Positions 1 to 8,917 of a DNA stretch of 64,000 nt are shown piece after piece. A program made the position numbers and the translations under genes. Origin of the DNA: Flavobacterium sp. H122 (lineage in GTDB: Bacteria; Bacteroidota; Bacteroidia; Flavobacteriales; Flavobacteriaceae); contig NZ_SJZD01000001.1 in the NCBI RefSeq assembly GCF_004959765.1, positions 434,001-498,000 of the forward strand, in the 5' to 3' direction. The notes beneath the pieces are model-generated. The model was not told the origin of the DNA. It did no database searches and was given only the letters and a program-made list of their open reading frames with translations. Numbering within the stretch: position 1 is the stretch's first letter; each line of letters begins with the position of its first letter.

Positions 1-1617
1 GGTTAAGCTCACATCACACTGTGGACATTGTGGTATATGTCCACAAGTCATACATTCAAGAACGGGTGCGTAACCTCTACGGTTTTGAAACAGGATAATC
101 TGCTCACCGTTTGACAAAGCTTCCGTCATGGCATCAATCAGTGTCTGACTAAAATGCCCTGTCATTTTTTTTCGGAAATAATTATCTTTTAAATCCACCA
201 AAACTATTTCAGGAAGAACGGCATTACCATAACGTTCCGTCAATTCAACCAAACCATATTTTCCGTTTTGAGCATTGAAATAAGTTTCTAAACCCGGAGT
301 AGCTGATCCTAAAACCACTTTGGCTTTATGAAAATGAGCCAAAACAATGGAGGCATCCCGGGCATGATAACGTGGCGCCGGATCAACCTGTTTAAAAGTC
401 TGTTCGTGTTCTTCATCAACAATGATTAATCCTAAATCATGAAAAGGCAAAAACAATGCCGAACGGGCTCCGATGACAATTTGCGATTTATCCGATTGAT
501 TCAATACCTGATTCCAAACCTCAACGCGTTCATTATTGGAATATTTAGAATGAAAAACGGCTACTTTATTCCCAAAATGTTTTGTCAATCGGGAAACCAA
601 TTGAGTTGTAAGGGCAATCTCAGGCAATAAATACAAAACCTGTTGTCCTTTTTCCAGATACTCTTCAATTAATTTGAAATACACTTCAGTTTTACCCGAA
701 GCGGTTACCCCATGAAGCAGACAGACATCTTTACTTACCAAAGACTCTTTTATCTCTTCCAAAGCCTTTTGCTGATGATTATTCAACTCAATATGTGAAT
801 TTTCAACCTCATCAAAAGAAACCCTGTCCTGCTGGATAAAATATTCTTCAAAAATACCTTTATCGATCAGAGATTTAACAACCGAAGTTCCAACATTTGC
901 ATATTCTGAAAGCTCTTTAACAGAAATTGGTTTGCGCTGTGAAGCATTCAATTGAAAATAACTTAAAATCAGCTCTTTTTGTTTTTTAGCACTTTTTAAA
1001 AACTGAAGAAGTTCTTCTAATTTATCCGCTGAATTAAATTCAGACTGTAAACGGATATATCTAATCAATTTAGGCTTGTATTCTTCAATCATTTCTTCCT
1101 GAAGGTAAACGATTCCTTTTTCCATCAAACTTTGAATAACGGGAAATACTTTTTTCTTGTTAAGTATAGCAGTTATTTCATTTATTTTTAAAGCTGTTTG
1201 ATTTGATAAAGCCTCTACAATCAAATATTCATCATCTGATAAATCATTAGTTGTATAAACTTCTCTTTGGGCAGAAATAATAGTTTCACTTTCCAGCTGC
1301 AATGCAGATGGCAAAGCAGTGCGGTACACCTCACCAATAGCACACATATAATAAGTGGCTATCCAATTCCAGTGTTCCAATTGTATTTGCGTGACAATAG
1401 GTTTTTCATCAATAATCTGATGAATCTCTTTTGCTTCATATAATGCAGGCGGATTATGATGCTTATCAGCCACCAAACCGGTATAGAATTTACTCTTCCC
1501 GAAAGGCACCGCAACACGCATACCATTTTCCAAAAAAGAAAATTCCGCTTCCGAAACCTTATACGTAAAGGTCTGCGGAAGCGAAATTGGAATTATAACT
1601 TCTATAAAAAAGTGCAT
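1..1617 (-). CDS. priA: Primosomal protein N' (PriA helicase), 3' end cut by window edge
   Basis: PriA is the superfamily 2 DNA helicase that recognises stalled forks and starts replisome reloading. The 539 visible codons begin at an ATG at 1615-1617 and run off the left edge, so the C-terminal part is missing. Seen in the translation: a Walker A motif (GVTASGKT, residues 303-310), a DEEH Walker B/helicase motif (residues 401-404), and the start of the cysteine pairs (CMTC and CPQC near residues 522-535) that bind zinc in PriA. The N-terminal region before the helicase core fits the 3' DNA-binding domain. It is the last gene of a tight minus-strand operon, three bases after the DUF2147 gene. 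The assignment is firm. Confidence 0.96.
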   Translation of the reverse strand, partial: MHFFIEVIIPISLPQTFTYKVSEAEFSFLENGMRVAVPFGKSKFYTGLVADKHHNPPALYEAKEIHQIIDEKPIVTQIQLEHWNWIATYYMCAIGEVYRTALPSALQLESETIISAQREVYTTNDLSDDEYLIVEALSNQTALKINEITAILNKKKVFPVIQSLMEKGIVYLQEEMIEEYKPKLIRYIRLQSEFNSADKLEELLQFLKSAKKQKELILSYFQLNASQRKPISVKELSEYANVGTSVVKSLIDKGIFEEYFIQQDRVSFDEVENSHIELNNHQQKALEEIKESLVSKDVCLLHGVTASGKTEVYFKLIEEYLEKGQQVLYLLPEIALTTQLVSRLTKHFGNKVAVFHSKYSNNERVEVWNQVLNQSDKSQIVIGARSALFLPFHDLGLIIVDEEHEQTFKQVDPAPRYHARDASIVLAHFHKAKVVLGSATPGLETYFNAQNGKYGLVELTERYGNAVLPEIVLVDLKDNYFRKKMTGHFSQTLIDAMTEALSNGEQIILFQNRRGYAPVLECMTCGHIPQCPQCDVSLT

Positions 1618-1620
1618 GAA

Positions 1621-2040
1621 TTATATTCTAACCCAACTTTGTGAACGGCCTATCAATGCAAAGCCCATATAACCTCTCACTGTTAATTTATCTTTACCTT
1701 CGAGTTTGATAAAACATTTATAAACACTTCCGGTTTCTGGATCAGTTATTTTACCACCGTTATACTCCTCACCGTCTTTTGACAGACCTTTAATAACAAG
1801 CAATCCTAATACAGGTTTGTTTTTGTCAGCTCCTTCGCATTTTTCGCATTTTCTATCACGCTTGGCAGGGTCAAAAATCTCAACAATTTTTCCATATACT
1901 TTCCCGTTAGACTCAAAAATTTCCACAATCGATTTTGCCTTACCTGTTTTATCGTCAATGGTTTTCCATTTTCCTAAAACTGATTGTGCATTAATTTGTA
2001 AGCAGCCTAATAAAAGGGCAAAAAGTAAAATTTTCTTCAT
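1621..2040 (-). CDS. DUF2147 family secreted protein
   Basis: A 139-residue protein with an N-terminal signal peptide (hydrophobic residues 3-17, cleavage probably after NAQ at 17-19). The mature part begins SVLGKWKTIDD and contains KITDPETGSVY, typical of DUF2147, a small lipocalin-like beta-rich domain of unknown function common in Bacteroidota. It contains a CEKC pair near the middle. Its start overlaps the stop of the YihY gene by four bases (ATGA), and priA follows after three bases, so it is translated from the operon mRNA. Function is not known; a periplasmic location is inferred from the signal peptide. Confidence 0.88.
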   Translation of the reverse strand: MKKILLFALLLGCLQINAQSVLGKWKTIDDKTGKAKSIVEIFESNGKVYGKIVEIFDPAKRDRKCEKCEGADKNKPVLGLLVIKGLSKDGEEYNGGKITDPETGSVYKCFIKLEGKDKLTVRGYMGFALIGRSQSWVRI

Positions 2041-2969
2041 TCTTGTTCTATTTTTTTTAATTTTCTAATTGAGGCATCCAATTCAAAACCTAACAGCAAT
2101 ACCATGCAGTTTATCCATAGATAAAACATAAATACTAAAAGCGTGCCAATCGAGCCGTAAAGTTCGTTATATTTTGAAAACTTCAGCACCCAAATTCCAA
2201 AAAAATACGAAGACAATACAATAAGAATAGTGGTAAACACTGTACCAATGGTTATTAACTTCTTCTTTTTAGATTGTTTTATTCCATATTTAAATAAAAT
2301 CGCAGTAGCCAAAAGTATCATTAAAACCACAAAAATATAACGACCCATTTCGATTAACGAAATTTTTTCGGATACTCTTGAAGTCAAAACATCCTGTATA
2401 ATTGTCTTTTGAATAACTACCTCCAAAACTATAATAGCTGAAATGGTCACAATTAATATCATAGTTAACAGCAAAGACATTAACAGCGCTACAAAATACT
2501 GACGAAAATAAGCTCTTTTAACGGTTACATGTAAAGAGGTTTCAAAACCACTCATTACAGCATTTACACCGTTAGTCATTAAAAAAACAGATAGCACAAC
2601 CCCCCAGGAAAGCAGTCCTGTTTGACTGTTATGCAATATATCTTTTATAATACTTTCAATTGCTTCATAAGTAGTAGGAGGTACATTATCCTGTACAAAC
2701 CTTAGAAAATCGTCCTGAAAACCAGGTATTGGTATATAAGGAATGAGATTTAAAATAAATAAGGCAAAAGGAAACAAGGCCATAAAAAAGCTAAAAGCAA
2801 TAGCTGCAGCTCTATAACTTATCCCTCCTTTTAAAACACCTGCAATATAAAAATCAATCAATTCAAAAAAAGACAAACCTTCAAGCCAAGGAAGTTTGAT
2901 ATTGTCCAAAATGATTACCAATTGTTTTAAAATTGGAATTTTAAGTAAAAAATCTTTATCGTTTGACAT
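2037..2969 (-). CDS. YihY/BrkB-family inner-membrane protein
   Basis: A 310-residue polytopic membrane protein with about six hydrophobic segments. The stretch GGISYRAAAIAFSFFMALFP (near residues 49-68) and the later GVNAVMSGFETS are hallmarks of the YihY/BrkB family. Older databases call the family ribonuclease BN, but that label comes from a mis-assigned E. coli gene, and nuclease activity is not expected. The physiological role of the family is not settled. It sits between nadC (14-base gap) and the DUF2147 gene (four-base overlap), which is co-transcription without an obvious functional link. The C-terminus is short and charged. Confidence 0.9.
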   Translation of the reverse strand: MSNDKDFLLKIPILKQLVIILDNIKLPWLEGLSFFELIDFYIAGVLKGGISYRAAAIAFSFFMALFPFALFILNLIPYIPIPGFQDDFLRFVQDNVPPTTYEAIESIIKDILHNSQTGLLSWGVVLSVFLMTNGVNAVMSGFETSLHVTVKRAYFRQYFVALLMSLLLTMILIVTISAIIVLEVVIQKTIIQDVLTSRVSEKISLIEMGRYIFVVLMILLATAILFKYGIKQSKKKKLITIGTVFTTILIVLSSYFFGIWVLKFSKYNELYGSIGTLLVFMFYLWINCMVLLLGFELDASIRKLKKIEQE

Positions 2970-2983
2970 TAATCAGTTTTATT

Positions 2984-3844
2984 TTAATCAATAGCTTTTA
3001 AAGACAAATCCATATTATAAACCGAATGTGTTAAGGCACCTGAAGAAATATAATTAACACCGCATAATGCATACTCACGAATGGTTTTTTCATTAATATT
3101 TCCTGATGATTCTGTCAAACATTTAGTTCCAATCATTTCCACAGCTGTGCGAGTATCCTCAAAATTAAAATTATCAATCAAGATTCTAAACACTCCATCA
3201 GATTGAAGGATTTCTTCAATTTCTACCAAATTTCTAGCTTCAACAATAATTTTTAAGTCTAAATTATTTTCTTTTAAATATTGTTTCGTCTTATTTATAG
3301 CTTGAGTAATTCCGCCTGCAAAATCGATATGATTGTCTTTTAACATAATCATATCATACAAAGCATAACGATGATTTTCTCCACCACCTATTTTTACCGC
3401 CCATTTTTCACAGGCTCTAAAACCAGGTGTCGTTTTACGTGTATCCAACACTTTTGTATTTGTACCTTCAAGCAATTTAACATACTTATTCGTTTTAGTC
3501 GCGATGGCACTCATACGCTGCATTGAATTAAGCACTAAGCGCTCTGCCTTCAAAATAGACTGTGAACTTCCCGACACATGAAAAACTACATCTCCATATT
3601 TCACCTGAGTTCCGTCTTGAATAAAAGTTTCTACAACCAAATTTGAATCAATATAATTAAAAACCATTTTAGCGAACTCTACCCCTGCTATAATCCCTTC
3701 ATCTTTTACCAATAATTTAGCTTTTCCTTGTGCCGAAGCAGGAATGCAAGCCAATGAACTATAATCACCAGGACCTATATCTTCTCTTACACCTGTTTTT
3801 ATAACGGATAATAATTCTTCTTGAAACTGAATTTCTGAAATCAT
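2984..3844 (-). CDS. nadC: Nicotinate-nucleotide pyrophosphorylase (carboxylating), quinolinate phosphoribosyltransferase
   Basis: Converts quinolinate and PRPP into nicotinate mononucleotide, CO2 and pyrophosphate in de novo NAD synthesis in the cytoplasm. The 286 residues match the usual length. Recognisable family signatures are VREDIGPGDYS near residue 20, the active-site run TRKTTPGFR near 135-143, GGGENHRYALYDMIMLKDNH after it, and the C-terminal phosphate-binding IRILIDN/SSGNI region. First gene of the minus-strand operon nadC-yihY-DUF2147-priA. Upstream on its own strand is TATTTTAG, one base off the TAnnTTTG -7 consensus. Neither nadA nor nadB is in the window. Confidence 0.97.
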   Translation of the reverse strand: MISEIQFQEELLSVIKTGVREDIGPGDYSSLACIPASAQGKAKLLVKDEGIIAGVEFAKMVFNYIDSNLVVETFIQDGTQVKYGDVVFHVSGSSQSILKAERLVLNSMQRMSAIATKTNKYVKLLEGTNTKVLDTRKTTPGFRACEKWAVKIGGGENHRYALYDMIMLKDNHIDFAGGITQAINKTKQYLKENNLDLKIIVEARNLVEIEEILQSDGVFRILIDNFNFEDTRTAVEMIGTKCLTESSGNINEKTIREYALCGVNYISSGALTHSVYNMDLSLKAID

Positions 3845-3916
3845 AAAATGTATTTATAATGCTAAAATAAGGAAAGTTTATAAAAAAAGTGATGGAAAAT
3901 CTTCAAACAAAAATTA

Positions 3917-3924
3917 TACCTTTG
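3917..3924 (+). promoter_or_regulatory. Bacteroidota -7 promoter element upstream of rlmH
   Basis: TACCTTTG matches the TAnnTTTG -7 consensus of the Bacteroidota primary sigma factor. It lies 18 bases before the ATG at 3943, inside what a longest-ORF reading would call coding, so it argues for the later rlmH start. Confidence 0.6.
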
Positions 3925-3942
3925 AACCAGAAAATTAACTCC

Positions 3943-4416
3943 ATGAATATCAAACTGATTGCTATAGGAAAAACCGACAATAAAAATCTTCAAACACTAA
4001 TTGATGATTATACTAAACGACTATCTTTTTACATTAAGTTTGATTTAGAAATAATTCCGGACATTAAAAACTCTAAAAATCTTTCGGAATCACAGCAAAA
4101 AGAAAAAGAAGGCGAATTGATTCTCTCAAAAGTCACCTCATCTGACCAGTTAATCCTTTTGGATGAAAACGGAAAATCATTTTCAAGTGTAGGTTTTTCG
4201 GAAGAACTGCAAAAAAAAATGAATTCAGGTGTAAAGACCTTAATATTTGTAATTGGTGGGCCTTATGGCTTTAGCAATGAAGTCTACAGTAAAGCAAATG
4301 GAAAAATTTCACTCTCTGCCATGACTTTTTCCCATCAAATGGTCCGTTTGTTTTTTATAGAACAATTGTACCGTGGGTTTACTATTTTGAGAAACGAACC
4401 TTATCACCATCAATGA
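3943..4416 (+). CDS. rlmH: 23S rRNA (pseudouridine1915-N3)-methyltransferase RlmH
   Basis: SPOUT-class methyltransferase that uses SAM to methylate pseudouridine 1915 of 23S rRNA on assembled 70S ribosomes. Starting at 3943 gives 157 residues beginning MNIKLIAIGKTD, the standard length and N-terminus. A longer in-frame start at 3889 would add 18 residues with no family match and would bury a -7 promoter element. The SAM-binding trefoil knot is visible as FVIGGPYGF and the C-terminal SHQMVRLFFIEQLYRGF region, ending PYHH as in the family. Its 3' end overlaps the convergent oxygenase gene by seven bases. Confidence 0.96.
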   Translation: MNIKLIAIGKTDNKNLQTLIDDYTKRLSFYIKFDLEIIPDIKNSKNLSESQQKEKEGELILSKVTSSDQLILLDENGKSFSSVGFSEELQKKMNSGVKTLIFVIGGPYGFSNEVYSKANGKISLSAMTFSHQMVRLFFIEQLYRGFTILRNEPYHHQ

Positions 4417-5231
4417 TTTTTATTTTTGTAATAATGTGGATTTTCAACAATTCCTTTCTTAAAAATCTTCCTTAGAGATTGTCTTAAAAAATTATCGAAT
4501 TGTAGAACAATATCTTTTACCTTTTCATTTGGCCTACCTCTAAAACTAGTTACATGAAACGTATCTGTCTTTTTTAATGGATCATTTGAAAAATAGTAAT
4601 TAGAAACACAACATCTGTTTTTAGTAACTTCTACTTTTGAAACGGAATGCAAAGAATCATTGTGCGTAGCCATAACCGCCAATCTATTAAATTTACTTTC
4701 AATGGTAACAGGATTGTCAGAAAGTCCTTCAGGCCAAAGTTCCAGATTTCCACCATACTCTAATTTCCAATCAGGAGTTACATAATATAATAAATTCAGA
4801 ACCCTCCATCTTTGTCTTTCTTTGTCATGGGAATTATCTAAATGAGGATTCAAAAACTGATTTTTTTCCATTAAAGAAAGCCCTCCTGCATACAAATTAT
4901 CGTCTGGAAAAATATCTTTCAATCCGCATATTTCTTCAATTAAACGGACAACCCTTATATCCTGAAAAGCATAAATAATTTCTTCAAGTAATGCATCATG
5001 TTTATCCATTTGAGCTGAAACGTATTTATCTTCTTTTAATGATTTTTTTAGAACCATTTGAGTTTTATCAGGAAAGACATTTGCAATTTCATTAACTATT
5101 TCAGCAGGTAATAAATCATCAATGAAAAAACAGCCTATAGTTGAAGCCGTATTCTTATATTGCACTTTACAAAAATCTTTTTCATTAACAATTCGTTCTA
5201 CTATTTTTTCTGCCAAATATTCTCTATTCAT
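4410..5231 (-). CDS. 2-oxoglutarate/Fe(II)-dependent oxygenase (prolyl 4-hydroxylase-like)
   Basis: A 273-residue protein whose C-terminal half has the double-stranded beta-helix signature of 2OG-Fe(II) oxygenases: the iron-binding HxD is H130-L-D132, the distal histidine is H195 (SLHSV), and R206 is placed to bind the 2-oxoglutarate carboxylate. A GGNLELWP stretch before the distal His is typical of the prolyl 4-hydroxylase-like subfamily. It ends the minus-strand polysaccharide cluster, 28 bases after a glycosyltransferase gene, so its substrate may be a surface sugar or a small molecule linked to that cluster. That substrate assignment is inference; the catalytic class is well supported. 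Confidence 0.82.
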   Translation of the reverse strand: MNREYLAEKIVERIVNEKDFCKVQYKNTASTIGCFFIDDLLPAEIVNEIANVFPDKTQMVLKKSLKEDKYVSAQMDKHDALLEEIIYAFQDIRVVRLIEEICGLKDIFPDDNLYAGGLSLMEKNQFLNPHLDNSHDKERQRWRVLNLLYYVTPDWKLEYGGNLELWPEGLSDNPVTIESKFNRLAVMATHNDSLHSVSKVEVTKNRCCVSNYYFSNDPLKKTDTFHVTSFRGRPNEKVKDIVLQFDNFLRQSLRKIFKKGIVENPHYYKNKNH

Positions 5232-5259
5232 ATCGAAATTGTAATCAATTCATAATTTA

Positions 5260-6387
5260 CTAAATCATTGAAATTTCTTTTTGCAATCTTTTTGCATTTT
5301 TTAAATCGCAATATTCTTCCATTAGATAGGAATTTCTGATTTCATTTGAAACATAAGGTTCTTTCAAAAGGTTGTCAACTATTCTTATCAGTTCATTTTC
5401 ATTATCAACTAAATGGCAAAATTTCAAAATTTCTTCATCATCAATCATATTTCTGTTACAAACAATATGTCTTCCTTTAAACAAAGCATTGATTATTTTT
5501 AACTTAGTACCTGAATTTTGAAAAGAGAAAAGTAAATGAATATGAGCATTTATGATTAAATTCTCCAGTTGTTCATTTGATTCAATTAAAACATGATTTA
5601 CATTTTTTAATCTTTCAATTTCTTTCTTTATTTTATTGGGTAAATAACCAGATGCAATAATCAATTTTTTATCATCATTTTTTTCAAAAGCTTTTAATAA
5701 AAAAAAGACTGCTTCTTGATTGTCAGAAGTTCTTAAATCTCCATGATAAAGACAATAATCACCTCTACCCGCTTTCGATTTAATCAAATAATTCCCGGAA
5801 AAAACAGGAATAAAATCACATTTTAAATTTAACTGTTTTAAAAGTGCTGTTTCATAATTAGATATTGTAAAAATTTTATCTGTTTTTTGAAAAATTTCTT
5901 TATACCTGGAATATTTTTTTGCCTCAATCTTAAATAATCCTTTATTAATAAAATTTGACTCTTTTTTAGCTAATCCATCAAAATAATTTTCCTCAATATT
6001 ATGTAATCTCAAGTAAAACTTTCTTTGTTTTAATCGGCTATCATTTAAAACTGCGGTTGTCTTTAAACTTTCAAATAAAACAGGGAATAAATCTTCATTT
6101 AATCGCTTTACCAGTGTATTACTTTTTCTAATTATTACAGATAATGGCAATGTTGAAAAAAGGGAAATTATATTTTTTTTCTTTTTATAAAAATATAATT
6201 TTTCAACTATATTCTTTAACTCAGGGATTTCATCTGCAGGGATTTCATCTACAAAACAATGCAAATGTATTTTTAAACCTATCTCCCTTAAAGCTATTAA
6301 TTTATAATAAACTTCTATAATTCCACCATAAACCGGCGGATAAGGATTGTCAAAACTTATTATATGAATCTTTTTATTTTGTTCCAC
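5260..6387 (-). CDS. Glycosyltransferase, family 4-like (GT-B fold)
   Basis: A 375-residue protein beginning MEQNKKIHIISFDNPYPPVYGG, the usual GT-B N-terminus with an acceptor-side GG. The C-terminal half contains YCLYHGDLRTSDNQEAV, NVNHVLIESNEQLENLI and FSFQNSGTKLKIINALFKGR, matching the nucleotide-sugar-binding part of GT4-like enzymes, although the EGFG-type motif is replaced by NSGTKLKI. Probably transfers a sugar onto a surface-glycan intermediate at the cytoplasmic face. Start is a GTG at 6385-6387, just downstream of a -7 element at 6393-6400. Donor and acceptor cannot be told from sequence. Confidence 0.8.
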   Translation of the reverse strand: MEQNKKIHIISFDNPYPPVYGGIIEVYYKLIALREIGLKIHLHCFVDEIPADEIPELKNIVEKLYFYKKKKNIISLFSTLPLSVIIRKSNTLVKRLNEDLFPVLFESLKTTAVLNDSRLKQRKFYLRLHNIEENYFDGLAKKESNFINKGLFKIEAKKYSRYKEIFQKTDKIFTISNYETALLKQLNLKCDFIPVFSGNYLIKSKAGRGDYCLYHGDLRTSDNQEAVFFLLKAFEKNDDKKLIIASGYLPNKIKKEIERLKNVNHVLIESNEQLENLIINAHIHLLFSFQNSGTKLKIINALFKGRHIVCNRNMIDDEEILKFCHLVDNENELIRIVDNLLKEPYVSNEIRNSYLMEEYCDLKNAKRLQKEISMI

Positions 6388-6392
6388 AATTA

Positions 6393-6411
6393 CAAAAATA
6401 ATGTATTTTTG
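6393..6411. promoter_or_regulatory. Back-to-back divergent -7 promoter elements
   Basis: Two TATTTTTG elements point away from each other with three bases between them: 6393-6400 on the minus strand (for the GT4-like gene) and 6404-6411 on the plus strand (for the GT2 gene at 6452). Both fit TAnnTTTG exactly. RNA polymerase could hardly occupy both at once, so the two genes probably compete for transcription. Confidence 0.55.
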
Positions 6412-6451
6412 GCAGTATGTTTAACTTTTTGACTCGTTTTAAACTTATACA

Positions 6452-7387
6452 ATGCCTATATTTTCAGTTATCATTCCTTTATATAATAAAGAAAAGTTTA
6501 TCGAAGCAACACTTAAAAGTGTATTGGCACAAACTTACATTGATTTTGAAATCATAATTGTAAATGATGGAAGTACAGATTACAGCATTCAAAAAGTAAA
6601 TCAAATAAAGGATTCCAGAATTAAAATTTATCATCAAGAAAACAAAGGTGCCGCAAGTGCCAGAAATCAAGGTATTGAAAAAGCTGTTGGTGAATTAATT
6701 GCCTTTCTTGATGCAGACGATATTTGGTTTGATAATCATCTTGAAGAACTCTACAAACTATACATTGATTTTCCAGAGTGTTCGCTTTTTGCATCAAGAT
6801 ATAATATACTTTTATCAAAGGAAAAAACTTACATTCCTGAATACAAAAAAATTAAGAATACCTACAGAGGTGTAGTTTTCAATTATTTTGTTTCAAGTGA
6901 ATATTACCCAGTAGCGACTTCATCATCTATTGCAATAAAAAAGGATATCTTTGATAAAATAGGGTATTTTAAAACATATATCTCTAGTGGTCAAGATACT
7001 GATATGTGGATTAGAATTGCTTTAAAATATAAAATTGCAATAGGTAATAAAATTACAGCAACTTATTTACAATATATCCCTAATACACTTTCTAAAACTC
7101 ATATTAGCTTTAAAACTATAAAAAAATTTGAGGAATATCAAGAATTTGAATCACAGAATGTCCATTTAAAAAAGTACCTTGATAAGTATAGAAAAGAATA
7201 TGCTTTACATTACAAAATAGCCGGGGACAGCAAAATTTCAACTGAATTATATTCACAAATTGATCCTAAAAATATATCTACAAAATTCAAAATACTTTAT
7301 TTTTTACCAAAACTAGTATTAATATACCTTCTTAATTTAAAACGGTATCTAAATAGAAAAGGTCTGGAATTTACTATTTACAATTAA
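6452..7387 (+). CDS. Family 2 glycosyltransferase
   Basis: A 311-residue GT-A enzyme. The N-terminus FSVIIPLYNKEKFI, the aspartate in IIVNDGSTD and the metal-binding FLDADDIW near residues 89-96 define GT2. GQDTDMWIRIALKY near residue 180 is the usual acceptor-side ED/QD motif. It is on the opposite strand to most of the polysaccharide cluster and is served by its own -7 element at 6404-6411. Its stop overlaps the convergent cupin gene by four bases. Specificity is unknown. Confidence 0.88.
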   Translation: MPIFSVIIPLYNKEKFIEATLKSVLAQTYIDFEIIIVNDGSTDYSIQKVNQIKDSRIKIYHQENKGAASARNQGIEKAVGELIAFLDADDIWFDNHLEELYKLYIDFPECSLFASRYNILLSKEKTYIPEYKKIKNTYRGVVFNYFVSSEYYPVATSSSIAIKKDIFDKIGYFKTYISSGQDTDMWIRIALKYKIAIGNKITATYLQYIPNTLSKTHISFKTIKKFEEYQEFESQNVHLKKYLDKYRKEYALHYKIAGDSKISTELYSQIDPKNISTKFKILYFLPKLVLIYLLNLKRYLNRKGLEFTIYN

Positions 7388-7779
7388 ATAGATATGTGCT
7401 TTTTAAAATCTTCATATTCTCTTATGTAGTCTTCTTCATCAAATTCACCAGATGAAATTACCAAACAAACTGCCCCTGAAGAAAAATTACCTAATTCCCT
7501 CCAAACATAAGTTGGAATCAACAAACCTTTATCAGGTTTGTTAAGTGTAACGACTTTTTTCTCATTACCATCGTCTAACAGAACGTCAAAACTACCAGAT
7601 AGTGCAATTAAAAAGGCTTGTTGCTCCTTATGCGCATGTCCTCCTCTACTCGCACTACTTGGAACATCAAACAGATAATACACTCTTTTGATCTCAAAAG
7701 GGATTGTTTGTTTTTCTATTATACCTAGATTACCTCTATAATCTTCAACTTTAGGGATTTGAATTAATTCAATGTTCAT
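7384..7779 (-). CDS. FdtA/QdtA-type dTDP-4-keto-6-deoxyglucose 3,4-ketoisomerase (cupin)
   Basis: A 131-residue cupin. The family signature GGHAHKEQQAFLIALSGSFD (near residues 46-65), the opening VEDYRGNLGIIE and the RVYYLFDVP strand match FdtA/QdtA, which move the keto group of dTDP-4-keto-6-deoxyglucose from C4 to C3. The product is then aminated by a FdtB-type transaminase, present at 12086-13165. Whether the sugar has galacto (Fuc3N) or gluco (Qui3N) configuration cannot be decided here. It overlaps the upstream GT4 gene by 11 bases. RmlA and RmlB, which make the substrate, lie outside the window. Confidence 0.88.
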   Translation of the reverse strand: MNIELIQIPKVEDYRGNLGIIEKQTIPFEIKRVYYLFDVPSSASRGGHAHKEQQAFLIALSGSFDVLLDDGNEKKVVTLNKPDKGLLIPTYVWRELGNFSSGAVCLVISSGEFDEEDYIREYEDFKKHISI

Positions 7780-8872
7780 TTTTATTCTTATTATTTAAAA
7801 GCTCTATCCAATTATTTGTTATTGTATTTACATCAAACTTAACAACTGAATTTTCTGCTCTATTTTTACAACTTTCCAATAAATTAATGTCACTAACGAA
7901 TCTTTCAACAGCGTCCTTCAACTCATTAAAATCCTGGCTTTTAACCAAAAGTCCATTTTTTTTATGAATTATAATTTCATTCGGACCGGTTTGACAATCA
8001 AATGAAATTACCGGTGTTCCACAAGCCAATGCTTCTGCCAGAACCATTCCAAAACCTTCATATTTACTTGTCAAAACAAAAAATTCAGCTTTATTCATAT
8101 AAGCATAAGGATTTGATTTAAATCCAATTAGATGAACAAATTTTTCTTCATCAAATCTTTCTTTAAAATCATTAAGAGTTTCCCCTTCTCCAACTATTAC
8201 TAAATGAATATTTTTGTTTTTCAAATCAGTCTGCAGATAAGTTTCAATCAACTTATCGAATTGCTTAATATTTTGTTTTTCAAACCTACCAACAGAAACA
8301 ATATATCTAAACGCAATATTAATTTCTTCTTTTGCCTTTTCCTTAATTTTTTCGATGTTAATAGTATTGTAAATAGTTTTAACATTATTTAAGGAATGTT
8401 TTTTTATCAACTCTTTTTCAATCCCTTTTGAACCGCAGACAATTGCATAATTTTTATTGTAAATAAATTTAGTCAGCATTCTATTTTCAAAAAAGTAAGT
8501 CCCTATTCTTGAACTTTGAACACTAAAAACAACTTTAGTATTATAAATCAGTTTACAAATAATTATTTCTGTGATTGGATTTAACCTAAATCTCAAATCA
8601 ATGATGTAATCAAACTTAAACTTTCTGAAATAGAAAAAAAGATAAATATATTTAAGCAACTTCAAAAAAGGGTATTTGGCTAATCTTTTTTCAATATTAA
8701 CAAGTTTTCCGGAATATGAATAACCAATATCATTATTCAAAATGATGTTATGAATTTCGAAATCATTTTCACCAAACATTAATGACAAATTAGAAATAAC
8801 TTTTTCAAGCCCTCCTTTATTCAAAGAATATCCTACTAAAGCTATTTTATATTTCTTTTTTGGTATTGTCAT
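7769..8872 (-). CDS. Family 4 glycosyltransferase
   Basis: A 367-residue GT-B retaining glycosyltransferase. It opens KIALVGYSLNKGGLEKVISN and carries VSVGRFEKQN (linker strand) and TSKYEGFGMVLAEALACGTP with FDCQTGPNEII near residues 275-310, the donor phosphate-binding E-x7-E region of GT4. Likely adds one sugar of the surface-polysaccharide repeat unit on the cytoplasmic side. It precedes and overlaps the FdtA-like gene, so the two are translationally coupled. Donor and acceptor are not deducible. Confidence 0.92.
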   Translation of the reverse strand: MTIPKKKYKIALVGYSLNKGGLEKVISNLSLMFGENDFEIHNIILNNDIGYSYSGKLVNIEKRLAKYPFLKLLKYIYLFFYFRKFKFDYIIDLRFRLNPITEIIICKLIYNTKVVFSVQSSRIGTYFFENRMLTKFIYNKNYAIVCGSKGIEKELIKKHSLNNVKTIYNTINIEKIKEKAKEEINIAFRYIVSVGRFEKQNIKQFDKLIETYLQTDLKNKNIHLVIVGEGETLNDFKERFDEEKFVHLIGFKSNPYAYMNKAEFFVLTSKYEGFGMVLAEALACGTPVISFDCQTGPNEIIIHKKNGLLVKSQDFNELKDAVERFVSDINLLESCKNRAENSVVKFDVNTITNNWIELLNNKNKNEH

Positions 8873-8917
8873 TAAGGAATCTTTATTTTGTAGCTAAGAT
8901 ACTCTTTAAAAAAGTCT

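Noticed and set aside
3889..3942. Longer N-terminus for RlmH
   Set aside because: The extra residues match nothing and contain a -7 promoter element; the ATG at 3943 gives the family length.
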